Below, one piece after another: positions 61,037 to 64,000 of a stretch of 64,000 nucleotides of DNA; position 1 is the stretch's first letter, and each line of letters starts with the position of its first letter. The DNA is from Comamonadaceae bacterium. GTDB taxonomy: Bacteria; Pseudomonadota; Gammaproteobacteria; Burkholderiales; Burkholderiaceae_C. Location: the NCBI GenBank assembly GCA_027488215.1, contig JAIYCB010000006.1:62001-126000 (forward strand), in the 5' to 3' direction. Made by a program: the position numbers and the translations under genes. The notes below the pieces were generated by a model that saw nothing but the letters and a program-made list of their open reading frames with translations, was not told the origin of the DNA and made no database searches.

Positions 61037-63418
61037 ATGACGGCCCTGAACATCAAGCTCTGGCGCGACCTGCAAACCCTGTGGGCGCAGGTGCTCACCA
61101 TTGCTGTGGTGGTGGCCATTGGGGTGGCAGGATTTGTAGGCATGTTTTCGGTTCACGAGTCGCTGAAAAATGCACGTGATCAGTTTTACCGCGACAACCG
61201 CATGGCCGATGTGTTCATCCGCGTTCAGCGTGCCCCCCTGCAACTGCAAGCGCGCTTGAGGGCTCTGCCGGGCGTGGCCGATGTCCAGCTCAGCGTGGTG
61301 CACGATGCGCCTTTGTCCCTGCCCGAAGCACAAGCCCCGGTAACGGGCCGCTTCATCGGCCTGAACCTGGCGCAGGTGCATGCGCAAAGGCAAGGCATCA
61401 ACGCCTTGAGTCTGCGCAGCGGACGCTGGCCCGAGCCAGGAAGAGCCCTGGAAGCAGTGGTCAACGAGCGTTTTGCGCAAGCGCGTCAACTGCGGCCAGG
61501 CGACCAGGTCCAGGCCATCTTGAACGGTCAACTGCAAACCGTGCACCTGGTCGGCACGGTCATCACGCCAGAGTATGTGTTTGCCTCCAGAGGGGGCGCG
61601 CCTGACGACAAGAGTTTTGGCGTTTGGTGGATCGATCACCAGCGCATGGACCATGTGTTTGACATGCAAGGGGCCTTCAATCAAGCCGTTTTCCGGGTGC
61701 ACGACAGCCCCCAAAAAAAGCAACTCACCGATCAACTCATCACCCAAGTCGATGCCTTGCTTGCAGCCTACGGCACGCGTGGGGCCATGGGACGAGATCA
61801 ACAAATTTCGGCCCGCATCGTCAACGATGAACTCTCTCAAATGAAGGTCATGGGCACGGTGCTGCCCGCTATTTTCCTGGCCGTTTCGGTGTTCATTCTG
61901 AACGGGGTCATCGGCAGGCAAGTGGCCACACAGCGCCAGCAGATGGCCGCGCTCAAGGCGCTGGGCTACCCGGATCGCCGCATCGCAGCGCACTACATGG
62001 GCTTGGCCTTGGCCATTTCCGGCTTGGGTTTGCTTGCAGGACTGCTGCTGAGCCAGTGGATCGGGCGCACCATGCTGGGCCTGTACGGCGAAGTTTTTCG
62101 CTTGGCACACCTGGACTACGCCACCACGCCCTGGCTGGTGGTTGCCGCCATGGCTCTGGTGCTGATAGCTGCCTCGGGGGGCACTTGGCGCGCCATCCGT
62201 GCGGTGGTGCGCCTGCGCCCAGCCGTGGCCATGCAAGCGCCCGCACCTGATCGTTATCGGCCCAGCCTGATCGAACGCATGGGTCTGGGCCGCCATGTGG
62301 GTGCCGGGGCTTTGATGGCGATCCGGCATGTCGAGCGACGCCCCTTGCGCACCATTTTCACGGTCTCGGGCATTGCGATGGCCGTGGCTTTGCAAATTTC
62401 GGGGGCCTTCTGGCTGGACGCCATTGAACACATCGTGGACGTGCAGTACCGCCAGGTTCAGCGCGGCGATGTGGTGGTGTTTTTTCAGCAAGCGCTGGCC
62501 CCCTCGGTGAAACAAAACTTGGAGCGCTTACCCGGCGTGCTGCACGCTGAAGTCCAGCGAAGCGAGCCCGTGCGCTTGCACGCGAGCGGCCGCAACGACG
62601 AAGGTGTACTGCTCGGGCTTGCGCAGGGCTCACGCTTGACGCGCGTCATCGATGCCCAACGAGGGCCTGTGGTCATGCCACCCCACGGACTGGTGCTGTC
62701 AGCCCTGCTGGCCCACCAACTCGGGGTTCAGCAGGGCGAGCAGATCGAGGTGGAATTCCTGATGGGCCGGCAGCACCGCGCCCGAATTCAGGTCGCGACC
62801 ATCGTCCACACCCAAATCGGCAAACAGGCTTTCATGGACCTGGATGGGCTGCACCGCCTGGCACGCGAAGGCGCCGGTGTGACCGAGGCCAGTTTGCAGG
62901 TCGACCCCTCGGCCCTGCCCGCCTTTTGGCAAGCCGTCAAACGGGCACCGGTCATCGTCTCGGTGTTGGACAAGGCGTCCTCGCTGGCGGGGTTCCAGGA
63001 AACAACCTCGCGCAACATGGGGGTCTTCAGCAGCGTACTCACCTTGTTTGCCGTGGCCATGGCAGTGGGCATTGTGTTCAATGCGGCACGCATCAGCCTG
63101 TCCGAGCATGCGTGGGAGCTGGCCAGTTTGCGCGTGCTGGGCATGACACGGGCTGAGGTGTCAATTCTGTTGCTGGCTCCTTTGACCGCCGAACTGCTGC
63201 TGGCGCTGCCGCTGGGCGCATTTTGCGGTTGGGCCCTGGCTTCGTGGCTGATGCACCTGATGTCTTCCGACAACATCGAATTTCCCGTGGTCATCGCCCC
63301 AGACACCTACGGCTGGGCCGCGCTGATCGTGTTGGCCGCAGGCCTGGTGAGCGCCTTGCTGGTGCGCAGACAAATTGATCGGCTCGATCTGGTCGCCGTT
63401 TTGAAGGTCCGAGAATGA
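61037..63418 (+). CDS. ABC transporter permease, FtsX/MacB-like with two FtsX domains
   Basis: 793 residues. The N-terminal TM (LTIAVVVAIGVAGFVGMFSVHE) is followed by a periplasmic domain and an FtsX block near 275-390 with three TMs. A second arrangement follows: another TM near 445-465, a periplasmic region and a second FtsX block near 670-780. This layout resembles LolCE-like or YbbP/DevC-type exporters rather than transporters of small nutrients. Overlaps the adaptor gene by four bases (ATGA). Substrate unknown. Confidence 0.9.
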   Translation: MTALNIKLWRDLQTLWAQVLTIAVVVAIGVAGFVGMFSVHESLKNARDQFYRDNRMADVFIRVQRAPLQLQARLRALPGVADVQLSVVHDAPLSLPEAQAPVTGRFIGLNLAQVHAQRQGINALSLRSGRWPEPGRALEAVVNERFAQARQLRPGDQVQAILNGQLQTVHLVGTVITPEYVFASRGGAPDDKSFGVWWIDHQRMDHVFDMQGAFNQAVFRVHDSPQKKQLTDQLITQVDALLAAYGTRGAMGRDQQISARIVNDELSQMKVMGTVLPAIFLAVSVFILNGVIGRQVATQRQQMAALKALGYPDRRIAAHYMGLALAISGLGLLAGLLLSQWIGRTMLGLYGEVFRLAHLDYATTPWLVVAAMALVLIAASGGTWRAIRAVVRLRPAVAMQAPAPDRYRPSLIERMGLGRHVGAGALMAIRHVERRPLRTIFTVSGIAMAVALQISGAFWLDAIEHIVDVQYRQVQRGDVVVFFQQALAPSVKQNLERLPGVLHAEVQRSEPVRLHASGRNDEGVLLGLAQGSRLTRVIDAQRGPVVMPPHGLVLSALLAHQLGVQQGEQIEVEFLMGRQHRARIQVATIVHTQIGKQAFMDLDGLHRLAREGAGVTEASLQVDPSALPAFWQAVKRAPVIVSVLDKASSLAGFQETTSRNMGVFSSVLTLFAVAMAVGIVFNAARISLSEHAWELASLRVLGMTRAEVSILLLAPLTAELLLALPLGAFCGWALASWLMHLMSSDNIEFPVVIAPDTYGWAALIVLAAGLVSALLVRRQIDRLDLVAVLKVRE

Positions 63419-64000
63419 ACCGCCCCACCGACACCGCCATCTCACCTGCCACCACCCGGCGCACCGGCCCTGCGCACTTGTGGCGCTGGCTAGCCTGGAG
63501 CGCAGCAGGCCTGTTGGTCCTGGTCGCGCTCTGGTGGTCGTTTGCACCCCGTCCACTGGCGGTCGATGTGGGCCAGGTTTCGATAGGACCGTTTGAGCAA
63601 AGCATTGAAGAAGATGGCCAATTGCGTCTGAGAGAACGCTACCAGGTGGCCGCCCCCATGGCAGGACAATTGCAAAGACCCAGCCTGCAAGTGGGCGACC
63701 GCGTGGAACACAAGCAGGTTCTCGCTTGGCTGGCCCCCATGGCCTCACCGCTGATCGACCCGCGCAACCAAAGCGTGTTGCGCCAACGCGTTGGACGTGA
63801 CGATGCTGCGCAACTGGCCGCAAGTGCTCGTGTAGCGCAGCTGCAAGCGACCCTGGACCAAGCACGCCTGCAAACGCAACGGACCTTGCAACTGGCGCAG
63901 CAAAACTTCATCAATGAGGCCGCGCTGGACCAGGCTCTGAGCAATGAGCGCATCGCAGCGCAAGCTTTGGAAGCCGGGCGCGCCGAATGGCGTGCGGCTC
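63415..64000 (+). CDS. HlyD/MFP-type periplasmic adaptor of the ABC exporter (3' end outside window)
   Basis: The visible 195 residues show one TM (WLAWSAAGLLVLVALWWSFA near 25-44), a biotinyl-lipoyl-like half (RYQVAAPMAGQLQRPSLQVGDRVEHKQVLAWLAP near 75-108) and the start of a coiled coil rich in Gln, Ala and Leu from about 130. It starts at ATG within the stop of the permease gene, so the unit is ATPase-permease-adaptor. The end is cut by the window. Confidence 0.88.
   Translation, partial: MNRPTDTAISPATTRRTGPAHLWRWLAWSAAGLLVLVALWWSFAPRPLAVDVGQVSIGPFEQSIEEDGQLRLRERYQVAAPMAGQLQRPSLQVGDRVEHKQVLAWLAPMASPLIDPRNQSVLRQRVGRDDAAQLAASARVAQLQATLDQARLQTQRTLQLAQQNFINEAALDQALSNERIAAQALEAGRAEWRAA

Noticed and set aside
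60911..62515. 534-codon frame on - strand
   Set aside because: Antisense to the FtsX-type permease, with no start context or domain.
1..64000. CRISPR arrays, tRNA/rRNA genes, IS elements, prophage, toxin-antitoxin or defence islands
   Set aside because: I saw no direct-repeat arrays, no tRNA cloverleaf, no transposase or integrase, and no defence-type domains on either strand.

Overview
The window reads as ordinary chromosomal DNA from a high-GC betaproteobacterium, most likely Burkholderiales/Comamonadaceae (Limnohabitans- or Rhodoferax-like). This is inferred from gene content: a Bug-family binding protein, a DctPQM TRAP transporter, Entner-Doudoroff genes, a LysR-gcdH pair, and a pcm/rhodanese/tolC/waaA neighbourhood. 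Coding density is very high. I find no rRNA, tRNA, CRISPR array, insertion sequence or prophage. Both ends cut a gene: an SDR oxidoreductase on the left and a membrane-fusion/adaptor protein on the right.

Layout. 0-8.5 kb: housekeeping genes (SDR, NUDIX hydrolase, lone Hpt protein, EttA, DEDDh exonuclease, Bug protein, RhlE-type helicase with a long arginine/glycine-rich tail, cupin). 8.7-31.6 kb: a sugar-acid catabolic region. It holds (i) a six-gene + strand unit with a 2-hydroxyacid reductase, gluconokinase, gluconate 5-dehydrogenase-like SDR, idonate dehydrogenase-like ADH and another SDR; (ii) a - strand unit gntR-dctQ-dctM-dctP-enolase-superfamily dehydratase; (iii) divergent from it, an arabonate-type IlvD/Edd dehydratase plus a DenD-like dehydrogenase; (iv) a PLP fold-type III D-amino-acid dehydratase-like gene; (v) KDG kinase, KDGal kinase and KDPGal aldolase with ATGA overlaps; (vi) pirin and VOC genes; (vii) an SDR-thioesterase-glyoxalase-degenerate SDR unit; and (viii) edd-eda. 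Together these can plausibly feed several aldonates into 2-keto-3-deoxy acids and on to pyruvate plus glyceraldehyde-3-phosphate.

31.7-38.4 kb: a small membrane protein, a ChaC-like cyclotransferase, pdxH, an alpha/beta-hydrolase homologue that appears to have lost its catalytic His, an AEC transporter, a small secreted Cys protein, msrA, and a LysR/glutaryl-CoA dehydrogenase divergon with nested palindromes. 38.5-46 kb: TetR, RND adaptor and RND pump, then pcm, rhodanese and a TolC-family channel in one co-directional run. 46-54.8 kb: envelope polysaccharide genes (waaA, several glycosyltransferases, an O-antigen ligase/polymerase-like protein, phosphomannomutase/phosphoglucomutase). 54.9-64 kb: ogt, an EamA transporter, an RlmN/Cfr-family radical-SAM protein, slyX, metK, a phosphoribosyltransferase, a host-attachment-like protein, and an ABC exporter (ATPase, FtsX-type permease, adaptor).

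No clearly new defence or mobile system was found. The best candidates for undescribed biology are the sugar-acid region, whose substrates and operator architecture are unassigned, the four-gene unit ending in a degenerate SDR, and the apparently catalytically dead alpha/beta hydrolase.
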